A stretch of DNA of 64,000 nt from Candidatus Zhuqueibacterota bacterium (lineage in GTDB: Bacteria; Zhuqueibacterota; Zhuqueibacteria; Residuimicrobiales; Krinioviventaceae): NCBI GenBank assembly GCA_016928775.1, contig JAFGKD010000038.1, positions 16,295 through 80,294 of the forward strand, given 5' to 3'. Shown here piece by piece: positions 27,701 to 39,300 of the stretch; position 1 is the first letter of the stretch, and the number at the start of each line of letters is the position of its first letter. The position numbers and the translations under genes were made by a program. A model generated the notes under the pieces. That model saw only the letters and a program-made list of their open reading frames with translations. It made no database searches and was not told the DNA's origin.

Positions 27701-29506
27701 TTGACCAAGCAATGATACATAGCGACTCATATTGATTGGAAATTGTTCCCCCGACCGGGATGGGCTGTAAAGACCGTTTGCCAGATGTATGGCGCGAGGA
27801 TGCAGGCTGTCCGCCACGATTTTCTCCATTGCTCTGCTAATGGTTTGTAATGGCTCTTCAGGAGAAAGGCCACTGTTCTCGTTGTTTCCGGATGGATTCA
27901 CGAACAGATCGCTTTCGACCTGCTCTGATTTGGCCGCCCGAATATCGAACGAGAAATTGCTGAGCTTGAACGCATGAATATCGCCAGGATTTTTTACGGT
28001 GAATGTATCAACAATAACATTGACCATGTCGCCATATGCTTTGTACAGCTCTCTGCCGTTAAAACCGGCGACGTTGAAATAAATATTACATCGGTTCTCC
28101 GCATCAAACAAGACATTCGAATCCTCAGATAGTGCTATTCCGCCGCCGTGCTCTTCAGCAATATTGCAGACAATCGTCACATTCTTTAATGCTGGTTCAG
28201 AATAATATCCGCAATAAATCCCTCCGCCATGCTGCGCTTTGTTGTGCGTCAGTCTCACGTTTTCAAGTATTGGTTTGGATTCCTCGCAATACAATCCACC
28301 GCCGTTTTTCTCCGCGTGATTATGGGTGATAAAAAGATGTCTGAGCGCCGGATGTGCTTTGTAGCACGTGATGCCGCCATGCTCACCAGCTCCGTTGGTG
28401 ATGACAAGATGCTCAATGCCCGTTTTGCTAACGTTGTAAAACGCGACAAGTTCGTTTTTCCCTTCACCATCGAGAATTGTTGATCTATTCGAGTCGCCGA
28501 CAAGCGAGACAAAATCCGGAAGATGAATCGGAAATTTTTCGCCTGTTCCTGACGGGCTAAACGTTCCTGCTCCCAGAATGATCTTTTTAGGCGAGTTTTC
28601 GTCGGCAACAATTTTATTCAACGCCAGCGCAATCGATTGAAGGGGATCTTGCGATGATGTCCCGCTATTTGTATTATCACCGAGTGGTGAAACATAGAGA
28701 TCGGAATCGATTTGGCTTATTTTACCGTGCAACAGAAACAGTGAGACAAGTCCCAGCGAATCAACGTGCTGGGGTGTTGGATGGGTCACTGTAAACGTGT
28801 CAACGTTTACAGTAATCGGATCACCGATATGAAAAATATCATTGCCTGCATAGCCGGCATAATTGCACATGATATTGCACGTGTTGTTCGGATCAAATCG
28901 TGGTATTCCCACAAGTGAAGAGAAACCACCACCACACTGCAGCGCATGGTTGTTTTTTATCGTTACCTTTGTGAGTCTGGGAGATGACCAACGCACATAT
29001 AAACCAGCACCCACTTGAGCTTTATTATTCTGCAAAAGAATATCATAAAGTACCGGCCTTGAATCCGAGCAATAAATGCCGCCACCGCCATAGGTTGCTG
29101 TATTATTCTTGATGACAAGATGTGCCAACCGCGGATGCGCTTCTTCACAAGAAATCGCTCCTCCCAGAGAAGAGCTCCCATTTGTCAAGGTAAATCCTGC
29201 CAAAACTGTCGTGCTGTCAAAGATGTTCTTGAAATAGACAAGCATCCGAGAATCATCACCATCGATGATAGTTTGTGATATATACGACGTGTCACCCGTT
29301 GTCATAAACAGACTGGCGATAGTGATCACCTTATTCTCAATTCGCAGCGTTTCCTTGTAGGTTCCCGGGTGAACGAGGACAGTGTCGCCGCGAAGGGCTG
29401 AATCGATTCCTTGTTGAATGAGGGGATAGTTTTGGGGGATGTTGATGATTTTGGGATAGACATTGAGGCAAATGATTAAGGTAAAAAACACGCAAAATTT
29501 TTTCAT
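24770..29506 (-). CDS. Giant secreted right-handed beta-helix protein with type IX secretion tail
   Basis: The 1578-aa protein starts at ATG 29506 behind GAGGG and has a signal peptide (MKKFCVFFTLIICLNVYPK). The body is parallel beta-helix with Pel/DUF1565-type repeats (NGGGLYCEESKPILENVRL and many variants). Four modules begin at about residues 268, 533, 816 and 1136. Each starts with D/ELYVxPxGxNxNSG, then a PLQTI segment, a P.IHLANG.Y segment and FPI...., and each is preceded by a DTFTVKNPT linker. The end (about 1490-1578) is a classical Por tail: LRQNYPNPFNPTTTIEY, VYNILGQKV, GVYYYRLKAN, KSFLLVK. It would be exported by the Sec system and then by type IX secretion to the surface. Such helices bind or cut polysaccharides; no catalytic residues are assigned. 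Confidence 0.85.
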   Translation of the reverse strand: MKKFCVFFTLIICLNVYPKIINIPQNYPLIQQGIDSALRGDTVLVHPGTYKETLRIENKVITIASLFMTTGDTSYISQTIIDGDDSRMLVYFKNIFDSTTVLAGFTLTNGSSSLGGAISCEEAHPRLAHLVIKNNTATYGGGGIYCSDSRPVLYDILLQNNKAQVGAGLYVRWSSPRLTKVTIKNNHALQCGGGFSSLVGIPRFDPNNTCNIMCNYAGYAGNDIFHIGDPITVNVDTFTVTHPTPQHVDSLGLVSLFLLHGKISQIDSDLYVSPLGDNTNSGTSSQDPLQSIALALNKIVADENSPKKIILGAGTFSPSGTGEKFPIHLPDFVSLVGDSNRSTILDGEGKNELVAFYNVSKTGIEHLVITNGAGEHGGITCYKAHPALRHLFITHNHAEKNGGGLYCEESKPILENVRLTHNKAQHGGGIYCGYYSEPALKNVTIVCNIAEEHGGGIALSEDSNVLFDAENRCNIYFNVAGFNGRELYKAYGDMVNVIVDTFTVKNPGDIHAFKLSNFSFDIRAAKSEQVESDLFVNPSGNNENSGLSPEEPLQTISRAMEKIVADSLHPRAIHLANGLYSPSRSGEQFPINMSRYVSLLGQSKEGVILDAEEMSGLLRIENNADITIQNMTLKKSAEIALRCENSDINISNLFIENNLGMGAFLFNSNVYIENVLIQNNTTGGIYIHHGSPHLKDVCIKYNKGPRGAGLSLNGAHPTFENISIVGNIAVGYDGEYNEGGGLFIVNSRITFAEESSCVIHSNHANLGKDLYLEHSEIISIPLDTFTVKNPTEIHAYPLKSFNLAINHGKLEQVDTELFVAPDGNDSNSGQTADQPLRTINMALVKILPDSLNPPTIHLANGTYQSDGLIETFPIQPADHIIIAGESRDGVILDAQNKTTVVLLQNDFGISLQNLTITNGLRAWQAGLGAYDSQFECVNVRICQNEVTESLGVGCAGLRCLNSNFILQNVLVDSNRASTWGAGGLYCIGCVGNLDNVLIQHNTAKYVAGGIYAFRSHLSFCNVKIFQNRAKSTGGGVYGTESFFSLSKTTIAENFASQGTGGIELAESDIYLDPIDRNSIYKNYGSKGSDISISDSTSFHVVLDTFTVKRPTDYHVWPRQLFTFDVLNEKVKQEETDLYVSSDGDDNNNGLLPTSPLKTIAYAGMKIYADSLNKSIIHAMPGVYSSSLTGEKFPIHLPSFATLRGTHRDSVILDGEGTPYLLHLAYRQKSAFQQLGLTGASFRCVDCYKSSPVFENVKIYKNYEDDLSVTGAALTIFNSSPLFINTIISANEARDPGYCILCDNSQPTFASVLFAQNYTRFNDVFHFAESDARFINVTASGQKSGAAHAVFRFYNSTATFVNSILWNQGNNQISFSTKSQNQKLCLSHNLIKHGSEGMQVPQTSLQWLDGNIDLNPSFQDTIDADYHLAMDSPCIGAGIDSIYIDRNRNYCPPFDLDGRTRPYPMLTHPDIGAYENERAHPVLIRSINNDLPTVFDLRQNYPNPFNPTTTIEYTIPSPAFVELEVYNILGQKVKVLVAEQKHPGHYKYTWDASAFPSGVYYYRLKANDFSDVKSFLLVK

Positions 29507-29639
29507 AATGCCCTCATGCGATTTTTGTATGTTTTTAATTAGGATGATATTTGGTCTGATTCTTGACGCAAACGATAAATTGGATAGATTTTATTAGGGA
29601 TACTCGAAAAAGAATTATACCTCCCGAGCCAAATTTATT

Positions 29640-31589
29640 TTATGACTGATCCAGTAGCATGGCTCTATACTCTTTTAATTCTTGAATATCTTTTGCATTT
29701 GCGCGTGTATCAGCAACTTTTAAAGCATTGTCTATCGATGCAATCAAATCACTTGGAACATCTATACCCATTATTGATAAAAATTTATCGTGTCCCATTT
29801 GGTTATAAAACATTGAAAAACAAATCCATTCGAGTCGAAATAGTTGATGTGCATATTTATAACTATTGGGATCAAGCTGATGTGCTTTTCTATATCTCGT
29901 CAAGACCTTTATTAATGCATCCCCATTGAAACTGACATTTTCATTTTTTCCACTACTCAGAAAATCGAGAAATTCATCAATACTGACAGCGCGTTTTGAT
30001 GTGCCATCTGAGAGACTTATAACTTCAGTATTATGTATCGTCCTTCCGTAATGGAAATTGAGCATTGCATTGTCAGGATAACTATCAAGTATCATCTCAA
30101 AATAGGGTTTAGCGTTTTCAAAATCATTAAGATTATAAAAGGCTAACGCTGAGATAAAGATAAGCGGATCTGAGTGCAAGCTCTCGCCCCAATGTTTGGA
30201 AAAATATGATATAGTATTAAAATATTCTTGCGCTTTTTTTTCGTTACCAGCATCAAGAAGTTTTATACCTTCGTGAAGCAAATCGAGCAATACAATAGCT
30301 ATTCCATCGGGATTTTCTTTAAAAACAAAACCTGATAGTATAATACTCGATTCCAGCTTGTTTGCCTTTTTTAATAATGATGACAAGTCGCTTGATTCAG
30401 CATAAAATTTTTTAATTTTATCAATTCCTAGGTTACCCAATGAGTTATTTGAAATCCAATGGTATGTTAATTCGCGGATCATATTGATTTTTGATGAGCC
30501 AAGAGTATATCCTCTTGTATTGTAGATATCCGTAGCATGATGCATTTCTCCAATCGGTTCAAAATCTAATTCGGGTGAATGTACGATCTGTCGTATCGCA
30601 GAATCATATAAACTATCTGCTTTATTATACATTTCCAAGTTGGTCAAAACTCTACATTTAAAATAAGGTAGCTTGTAAAGCTTTAATACAAGTATTGACG
30701 CATCTTCAATAATTTCTTCAGCTTTGGTTTGATTCAATATTTCCTTTATTTTGTCCTCAGCAAGTTCAATCTCCACAAGAGCCTGATGTTCTTTAGATAT
30801 CGAAAGATAATAAGCCAGTAAAAGCCGCGATGTTATATCGTTTGGTCCAAGTTGTAGCGATCTTCTCAATAGATTTATCGGGTTATCATATATTTCATCG
30901 GGTGGATGAAAAAGCATGTCGCGCGATGCATATCTTTGCAGTATTTTGGCCCTGTATTGATTGCTTATTGAGGACTGCAATAATTGTTCAAAAAGCTGAC
31001 CGGTTTTTTCATATTTCTCCTCTAAACCAATACTGTTATCGAGGAGCCATGTATCAATCAATAGCTCTACTGTCACACTATCTTGCTGCGTTTCGATATC
31101 CGTCAATAGATGCCTTGCTTCATCCCAATTTTCATCTTTCATGTGCAATTGAGCAAGCCTTCTAGGCACTCTAGGAAGATTTGGATTAATTGTTAATGAG
31201 TGTTTCAATGCAGATTTTGCAAGCTTTAATTGATTTGTCGATTCACAAAAATTGGCAAATTGCACAAGTGCAATACTTATGTTCAAAACTATTATAATAG
31301 TCAATATGATGAGCAGGCTAAGGATGGATGCAATAACTAATTTGATTATCCGATTATTATTTTTTTTATTGAGGTTAAAACCTACTTGTGTTGTTGGCTT
31401 TTTCAGAGCCCAACTTGTTATTAGCAGAATAGAGAGGAATCCAAAAATGATGAAAACAAAAAGTGCGACAAGATGATAATCTTTTATATAAACTACGCCA
31501 AGAACGAGTGTAGCAATGGTTGTAAGACCAGCAATTAGTCCAAAAATTGGAGTAAATTTTTCAAAGAATGATTTCAAAATAGATGTCAT
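29640..31589 (-). CDS. Membrane-anchored TPR protein, last gene of the giant-protein operon
   Basis: A 649-aa protein from ATG 31589. The N-terminus has three hydrophobic stretches (about residues 14-34, 40-61 and 83-107: IFGLIAGLTTIATLVLGVVYI, FVFIIFGFLSILLITSWAL, VIASILSLLIILTIIIVL). The remainder is helical with tetratricopeptide-like repeats (LAKSALKHSLTINPNLPRVPRRLAQLHM, LLRRSLQLGPNDITSRLLLAYYL, YFNTISYFSKHWG, PYFEMILDSYPDNAMLNFHYG). It follows the 572-aa gene after 32 bases and is most likely its operon partner, giving the otherwise soluble set a membrane link. No enzymatic motif is seen. A 133-base gap, without a clear promoter, separates it from the beta-helix gene downstream. Confidence 0.65.
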   Translation of the reverse strand: MTSILKSFFEKFTPIFGLIAGLTTIATLVLGVVYIKDYHLVALFVFIIFGFLSILLITSWALKKPTTQVGFNLNKKNNNRIIKLVIASILSLLIILTIIIVLNISIALVQFANFCESTNQLKLAKSALKHSLTINPNLPRVPRRLAQLHMKDENWDEARHLLTDIETQQDSVTVELLIDTWLLDNSIGLEEKYEKTGQLFEQLLQSSISNQYRAKILQRYASRDMLFHPPDEIYDNPINLLRRSLQLGPNDITSRLLLAYYLSISKEHQALVEIELAEDKIKEILNQTKAEEIIEDASILVLKLYKLPYFKCRVLTNLEMYNKADSLYDSAIRQIVHSPELDFEPIGEMHHATDIYNTRGYTLGSSKINMIRELTYHWISNNSLGNLGIDKIKKFYAESSDLSSLLKKANKLESSIILSGFVFKENPDGIAIVLLDLLHEGIKLLDAGNEKKAQEYFNTISYFSKHWGESLHSDPLIFISALAFYNLNDFENAKPYFEMILDSYPDNAMLNFHYGRTIHNTEVISLSDGTSKRAVSIDEFLDFLSSGKNENVSFNGDALIKVLTRYRKAHQLDPNSYKYAHQLFRLEWICFSMFYNQMGHDKFLSIMGIDVPSDLIASIDNALKVADTRANAKDIQELKEYRAMLLDQS

Positions 31590-31621
31590 TTTAATTTTCC
31601 ATGAGTTAATTTGTGTTCTTA

Positions 31622-33340
31622 TTATTCTAAATAATCAAACCTTAATCCGCTCGCCCCCTCACCCCGCCCTGGCCGTTTTCGCCTGCCAATCCACTGATAT
31701 GTTTTTCCATCAATCCACCGCGCCCGTTGATAGGTCCGAGTAATCGTCAACCCAGAACGCGTTATTTCTTCTTCATTAATTTGCAGATTGTTCGCACTCA
31801 ATATCATACCTCTCGGTTTAATCTCCTGACCATCCTCGTCTTCGATATATCCTTTAGAAAAAATTATTTCTCGCTGATTCTCGTCTTTGTGCATCGGTAT
31901 AAAGGGTATCCAGTTGTGCGGTACAGTTGACATCAATTTATATTCGGGTATGCTGTCTGAATTCGCGGCTTTGCGCTTGTCGTTATTTTGACGTCTCGCC
32001 AGCTTTTCACGATAAAGTTCATAACCGGATGTGGCTTCTCCAATCCCATTCGGCAACGTCTGCTCAACGGCCCAAACCAAATTTGCCATCTCATCGCGCA
32101 GAAATGTGACTTTTTCTATCGATTCGCTTTCTTCGACATGTGCAAATGTTGGCGGCAAAAAGAAGAGAGAGCTTGATTTTGCACCCGCTGCGAGCTTGAA
32201 CATACTCCAACTATTCGCCCAATTTTTCAGATCACCTGAGGGGGCTTCTTTTACTGTTGTGATGTCGCCAAAAACATCAGTGACATCCAATTTGGTGATT
32301 CGACACAATGTCCCGAATGCCATTTCGATGGGTAAAATAAACCAGTCATTTGAATGCAATAGTGCAAATTCCATGAGCAATAATTTCGCAATATCGTCTT
32401 CACCCACGGCAAGATTACCAAAGTCGATTTTGTTCTCTTCACATTCCCACCACCGTGAATTTGGCATGCCGGGAAATTCGCATGGCGTTGGGATACTGGT
32501 TTTTACCGCGCCTTGAGATTCTAATATACTGCTTTTTACTATAAAAGAATACCAGTCAGGATCGCCTTCATAATATTCATCAGCTTGCAATACAATTTCA
32601 TCGCCATTCTTTTTGCTGGCAAGGGCAAACTGATACTCGAGTTGATTATCGCGCCAGTAAAGAGAGCGTTGTTGTAGTGCGCCGTAATTTTTTTGCGCCC
32701 ATTTATAGAATTCGTTAAAAATCTCTCGATGTCTATTGAACAGTGCTTGCGGAATTTCTCCTCCATTCCCATTTTGCAATTTGAGAAAGATTTCTCCTCC
32801 ATCAATCACTCTATTCTTTACAGAATTAAGAAAGTAGAGTGACGCACTGTCCAACTCGTCGATATCTACACTTGCAAAACTGAAAATTCTTTGAAGCTCC
32901 TTAATATCGGTTACATTTTGATTATTTTCATCGCCTTCAGAATTGGGATTAAGAAGCGATTCGAGCTCTAATCCCATTTCCACGCGTCGTTTCAAATCGA
33001 TCAAATCCAAAGGCTTGCTGCTATAATCGCTTTCGCTTTCTTGCTCAACATAATACTCGGGAGGGAAATTATTGATATTTTTGAAATCTTGTATTTTATC
33101 ATCAATTGAGCCGTAGTGTGTTATTGGAGCCGTTTGAATTTTATACGACACTTCCGCAGGTGTCCCGGCATTGTCTGCCTTGAATTCACCGAATTGCCAT
33201 TGTCGACCCAACATCCACAATGGATCGCGAATTTCCGCACGCAAACTTTTTTCAATATGGTGTGAATATTCCGGATCCGTATCTTTTGGTTTGAATGGCT
33301 CCAAGCGGCGCCATTTTAATTCGATTCCATTTCCAGACAT
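31622..33340 (-). CDS. Conserved hypothetical protein (572 aa) of the giant-protein operon
   Basis: ATG 33340 follows GGAG with seven-base spacing. There is no signal peptide and no membrane segment. Recognisable conserved blocks are EIRDPLWMLGRQWQFGEF with DNAGTP near the N-terminus, EFPGMPNSRWWECEENKIDFG near residue 290, LLLMEFALLHSNDWFILPIE, and DEMANLVWAVEQTLP. I recall the same block order (DPLW.L.RQWQ.GEF..D.AG.P and FPGMP..RWWE.ED..VDFG) from proteins annotated only as hypothetical in actinobacteria and others, encoded next to relatives of the 2249- and 1069-aa proteins here. The C-terminus is basic (GRRKRPGRGEG). Function is unknown; the gene set suggests it is a component of one complex. 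Confidence 0.65.
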   Translation of the reverse strand: MSGNGIELKWRRLEPFKPKDTDPEYSHHIEKSLRAEIRDPLWMLGRQWQFGEFKADNAGTPAEVSYKIQTAPITHYGSIDDKIQDFKNINNFPPEYYVEQESESDYSSKPLDLIDLKRRVEMGLELESLLNPNSEGDENNQNVTDIKELQRIFSFASVDIDELDSASLYFLNSVKNRVIDGGEIFLKLQNGNGGEIPQALFNRHREIFNEFYKWAQKNYGALQQRSLYWRDNQLEYQFALASKKNGDEIVLQADEYYEGDPDWYSFIVKSSILESQGAVKTSIPTPCEFPGMPNSRWWECEENKIDFGNLAVGEDDIAKLLLMEFALLHSNDWFILPIEMAFGTLCRITKLDVTDVFGDITTVKEAPSGDLKNWANSWSMFKLAAGAKSSSLFFLPPTFAHVEESESIEKVTFLRDEMANLVWAVEQTLPNGIGEATSGYELYREKLARRQNNDKRKAANSDSIPEYKLMSTVPHNWIPFIPMHKDENQREIIFSKGYIEDEDGQEIKPRGMILSANNLQINEEEITRSGLTITRTYQRARWIDGKTYQWIGRRKRPGRGEGASGLRFDYLE

Positions 33341-33365
33341 ATTAAATCTCCGGTTTCAAAATCAA

Positions 33366-36300
33366 TCAATCTTGATTAGCTTGCTCGTTTTCCTGCAAAT
33401 CAGGATAATAGAGTGCGGGCAGTATGTATTTATATTTTGGCGGTAAATAGTCATAATTCATCATGCGCAATTTTGCCAACTCTATAGTCTGATCAATTGC
33501 ACCAACCAGGTTATTTATCTCCCACTTGCCATCGTTCCGAGCGGGTAAAGCAAGCAGCAGACAATTTGGCGCCTCCTGACTTGGCTGATCATAATGAAAT
33601 GCAACGGCTGTATCTTCGATTTCGTTGGGAATGGTTTCCACCCACTCATCAATGACAAATCCACACTTATTTTTTGTCTGGAAGAAGTTTATGGGGACTT
33701 GTGCAACAATGGAAATCTTGCCGTTTGTTGGAATCTGTTTCCTTTCGAAGGGTAAAGCGATCCATTTATTTACACCCGTTTTATCAGTCAAATCTGGTTC
33801 CCAAGGTAATTGAATTACCTTGAGATTTGTATTCCCCTTTCGAGTCTCCTCAGCTGAGTATGGTTTCTTGTTTAAAACTCGATCTAGTAATTGCAGCGTG
33901 TGAAAATGTGCCAATTGCGGTTTCACTCTAGAAACAGATTCTATCCATTCCTCGACTAGTCGTTTTTGTTCTTCCTCATCGTCAGAACCAAGTAGTTCAT
34001 CTTGGCGTCCAAGTGATTGCTGTAATTTTTGGTAAACCTTGCTCGTTGCTTCACTTGTTACATCAAAAGATGGATATACCCTGGCTTGTTTGGCAAAGAG
34101 CACATCGACGGCCTCATAGAGTCGTTCCATTTTTTCTTTGAGATTCGTACCCTCAAAATTTAGTAGCGAACTGATATTATCCAATCTGTTCAATAGGTCA
34201 AAAAGTGTTGAACGGGCCTGTGACCATATGTGCTGCTTGAGATAAGCCAGTCCTTTATCTATATTTTCTTTGTCAGAGGTTTCAGTATTTGATGTTTCGT
34301 TGACATTCATTCGATCAAAATCGACAAGGGCTGATGAGACAGCATAGTTGAAGGCGTCATTAAAACAGGTTCTACCCAACTGCCAGTCCGGGTGCCATGA
34401 TTCTGGCCGCATCTCGGCAATGATAAATTGATCTTCTTCCAATAATGGCTTCCATTCTAGAGGATAGCTTTTTGAAAGCACGAGTTTGTTTTCATTCGTC
34501 GCCCAGGTGCTGTTATACACATCCGGTAACAGAAATTTAATAAAATTGAGAATCACACGCTGAAATATGGATTGTTGATCTCGAATTTGTTCCTTAAATG
34601 CTTGTACATCATTCTTTGAAAAGCCAACATCTATGTACCTTGTCTCAGACTCTTTGTTACTGCCATAGGTTTCATCCGATAGGTCAAGATCTTCCGGTCT
34701 CAGGCAATCCCGGATGTCGAGCGGTCTTGATTTGGTCAATAACGTGCTGATGGTGGCTGCCAACTGGAATCTTGCCGCAAGGTTTTGAGTATCATTGCTA
34801 ACTGTTTCCGATCCGCTATTTTTCAATAACGAATGTTCAAATTCGACTTTCTTGTGTGATTCGTTACCCCCCTCTGATAGGTTTTTAAAACCAAGAAAAT
34901 TCTCAATGTACTGATCAAATGTATTTTTCTTTTCATAAAGTGGACTTTCAGCCAGAATCAAGAAATCCAAAGCAGATAATCCCAACTCGCTGATTACGAT
35001 TTCTTCATCATAGACTTCCGCGCCTTCGAATCGATATCTGCATTTAATATCACCCGCGTTACCAAGCATTTGAGCAATCCATGATTCCAACTGAGGAGCG
35101 ATTAATGATCTTGGCGTAACAGCCCAGCCATTCTCAGAAGATGATGCCTGCTGGGAGCCAGGCTCTGGAAGAAATACACACACCTTATGTGTAAAGCGAA
35201 TGCCGCTGCGCGGTGTTTTTATGACCTCTACTTCCGGAGGATAGTTACCTGCAGAAACCGTTTTCAAAATGGCTTCGGCACGATCAAATCGACCCTGAAT
35301 GGATTGGTGAACTGCTTCCGCAATGCCTAAATCAGCCAAACTGTCCAGGATTTCAGCCAGACGATTGAGAACGTGTTCTTTAATATATTTTTTTTCACCT
35401 TCATGTTCATCTTTTAATAAATCTTGGGGCCAAGTCTTGAGTGTCTTGTCATTCTCCTCATATTCATTCAACAGTTTCCGACCATCAACAACATTTTGAG
35501 CTGCAATTTTTTCTCTCACATTATCATCAGGATTCTGTGTCTCTTCATCGTCCGGCGGTAATTTTTCATCAAGGGGAAAAAGGATGCGAAAATCATAGAT
35601 GTACTGCGCCAGCTCCAGTTCGTGATTCGTCTCTATGTAAGCTTCGCGGAGCATACGTTCAAAGCGATAACCAAGCAGGGCTGACAATGACTGCCCCTGA
35701 CGAATACCTTCCAAAAGCCAGAGCGCTTTTTTCACGCGCTCGGATGAAAGATCAATGGCGAAATCCTCATTGTCATCTTCATTTCGTTTCATTGCATGTT
35801 GATAAAAACCGTTGCGCAGGATTGCGGCCGTCGTTGCCTGATTAAACGATGGTGCGTGTACAAATCCTGCATTAATACTTTCATCAGCATTGTTTGCCTG
35901 GACATTTTCAAGATAGCCGAACGCGCCCAGACAGAGTTTTGGCACCACCTCCTTCTCATCCTCACCCTGTCGCATCTCCCACAACTTTTTATAATGAAAT
36001 GCTGTGATCCAGGCATCGATACGATGGCTGCCAAGATCCAGAACTTGACCAACATATCGTTCCAGATCCGAGAGTGGGAGACCAATCAGATTTTTTATGG
36101 CTTGAATTTGATCTTTCAGGTTAGAGACTTTTTGCTCAATCAGGGCAGCCAGGCGAGGATCGGGAATGTTATCATAGTTTTCGTGGTCAACATAGAGTTT
36201 ATAGCCAACGGCTTTGAGGAATGAAGTACGTTCTTCGCCAATGATCAAATGACAGGGAAACTTGTTGTCAACATTAGTGAGGAGAGCTAAAATATCAAAT

Positions 36301-39300
36301 TCTTCCTCGCCATTAGTGACACCTGATGATTGAATGGTGACGGGATCGCGTTCATCGACGTAGAATGCCTTGTACAATAAAGTGGCTATATCAATGGTTT
36401 CACGTAAAAGTCCCTGCCTTAATAAAAGAGAAAAAACAGCCAATGTATTGCTATCTATGACAAATCTCGCAAGCTCTGCAGTTGTGAAATTAAAAATGGT
36501 TGTAGTCGAATTATTTTCACTTTCCGTTTCTTCCTGCTCGACAAGTGTGAAAAGATCCACGAGTTCATTCAAATAGTTATGTACATATGTCTCCGGATCT
36601 TCGCTAGCTGATAGATCATCCGGCGCGAGCAGACTTTTAGTCCTAGAACTTTCGGTCAGCGCCGGCCCCGTCTCGATATCCGTGGTATCGAGTAATTCAT
36701 TCGCACTCTTTGTATTGTTTGCATTGACATCTTTAACTGAAAACTCAATGGATTCGGATTTTGTCAACAACATGTTGATGAAATTCTCATCCATATCCGA
36801 ATCTTCATCTTGATTGGGGACTGCTGGTATATTGCTGATACGCTTCTGTAGAATATCTCGTAATTCGTTGGCCTTTTGCCACACCAGCTCTTCAATATCC
36901 GTTGGGAAAAAATGCGGGTAGCGAGAATCAAAGGCTTGGCGGTCGCAGGCTGGATAGATACCGTATGGATTGGCGTCAGCCTGGATGGTTGGTAGTTGCT
37001 TTAGTGGTAAAACGTGATCCAGGTAGAATTGTCGTGCATTCTGATTTATGATATTGTATGTTCCAAGCCAATCAGTGGGACATACTTTTTTTAATTGAAT
37101 CCATTTAAGGTCGACGTATTTCTCATGTGGTATATCGCCGATTTTAACTAATACTGAATCTAATTTTTCACTAATTTCTAAGCGTGTTGTATTTATAGCC
37201 CAGTCACTTGTATGAGTTTTTCCGAAGCGAGATGCCTTTATATGGACTGGTGGAGGACCAGGATTTGCTATTTTCAGTGAAGCAACTGTAGGCGAGTTAC
37301 TGTATATACAGTAAGCTAATTCAAATGTGCCGATAAATGGAATCTGAATTGGAATTAGAAGTTCATTGATTGTCTCTGAGAACCGAACAAAGTTACCTTT
37401 CTTTTCATCTTGTATAAAAGTAACATTTTTCCCCTGATCGATGTCATCTTCTTCTGTTGGTTCCCAAGTTATGATAAAATTATCACCTGATATAAGGTGT
37501 TTTTGTAAACTATAATCGTTATTTGAATTATTGCTGTCATGTAAAGGTATGTATGTAAATTTGATCCAGTTTACCAATATACTAATTTCTGCATTATTCT
37601 CATCTTCAGGACTGAGGTCAAACAAGAGAAATAGGTTCTCAATATCCTCATCAAGATTAATTTGAGTTTCAAAGGTTTGCCAATTTGAGCCTGTATCACC
37701 TTTAAAAGATAACTCGCCAATACCTTCAGGATTGAAATCCAAACTATCCTTCAAGTATATCTTGCCTGTATTTTTGACTTTATTAAAACCAAGGCGAATT
37801 TGTAAATTATAACAGCCAGCTTTTAGGAACGTACCTGAGTATCGCACCATAGACTTTGGAAATATTACATTTAAACATTTACAATCTGAATGATCAATTG
37901 TGGGAATAATTGGAAGGCCTGAAAGATTTAGGGTACAATTCTCGGCCTCGATGTGAAGATTGGTTTCTTCAAGGATTGATAATAAGCGCAATTGAAAATG
38001 TGCTAAAGTAAATAGGAAACCACTCTTGCCTTTAAAAACCAGTTTTATCTTTCCGGGCTTTGTTGCCTTTATGAGATAAACGCGTGTTTTTACAGCAAGC
38101 CACTCTGAAGGCTTTGAAGGCTTTTTCAACATTGACATATCAATCATGACATGCCCTAAATATCGATCATCTTGATGCAATTCAATCTTTGCTGAATCAG
38201 TTTCCGTCTTTAGATCAAGTTCTGATGCAACATAAAAAGATGCCTCATACCAACCTGTATTAGCTATACTGGGTTGTAGATCACTCTTTTTAGAATTTAT
38301 TTTATATTCTACCCAGTCATTGTGCCTTATCCTACCAATGTAGCTATCTTTTTTCGGCGGTGTCGATTTTATTCCGGAAATGATAGCCGGATTATCTTCT
38401 GGAGAAAGCGTCTTATTATACTGATTCTGGTAGTTGAATTCACATTTCAAATACACTAGTTTTAAACTAAAAAAACTTTCCCCACTAATTTCAAATCGTA
38501 ATCGAAACGGTTTGCTATTTTTCTTGCCAAGTCTTCTTTTCTTAGATATGTATTCTTTCCAATCGGTTTCATTATCTGATTTAGCATTAATTGGAATATC
38601 TACAATATCATCGTCTTCGTATGTAATATTCACACTGCTGCTACGTGCATCGGTAGCAATAAAAAGTTTAATTTCATGTTCTAATTTGCTAGATGATGTA
38701 CTAATTTGGAATTCAATGATATCGCCGTGCTTAATACCTGCAAAGTATTTCACATTGTCTGTTGATTTTTTTATCTGGATAGAGTTTTTTGATTCAAAAG
38801 ATATAGCTTTAAATTTAATGACCTCATTGTTGGTAGCACGCAAGCGGTGTTGAAGGAAGCCCCCTATCGTTCCCGGCCACAACGCTTTTCCGACATCCCT
38901 GAGATGTTCCGCTTCGGTGAACGCGGCATTTGATAATGGAGGTAATTCATTTTCCTCTGTAAGCGCCAGAGCGTTCCTGAACATCGCCAGAGCTGATGAA
39001 TTTTCCGGTTGTTCATCCGAATTTTCAGGAAAATACAAGGCAAAACTATCCTCAAGGGATTGCCCCCACAGCGAAAAAGAGGTCTTTTCGTCGGCCATGT
39101 TGTTGGTCGGTGTCCCGGGAGTGAGAAACTGGAATCCTTCGGTATAACAGTGTTCTGTGATCAATCGGGCTAGGAGTTCACGACTTTTATCCGAATTGTC
39201 ATCAAGGTCGGCAAGTCCCTTGAAACCAAAGACGAACAACTTTTCGATCTTGTTTACTTGTTCGAGTCGATCATGTTCAATCTCTAAAGCCATCCCCTTA

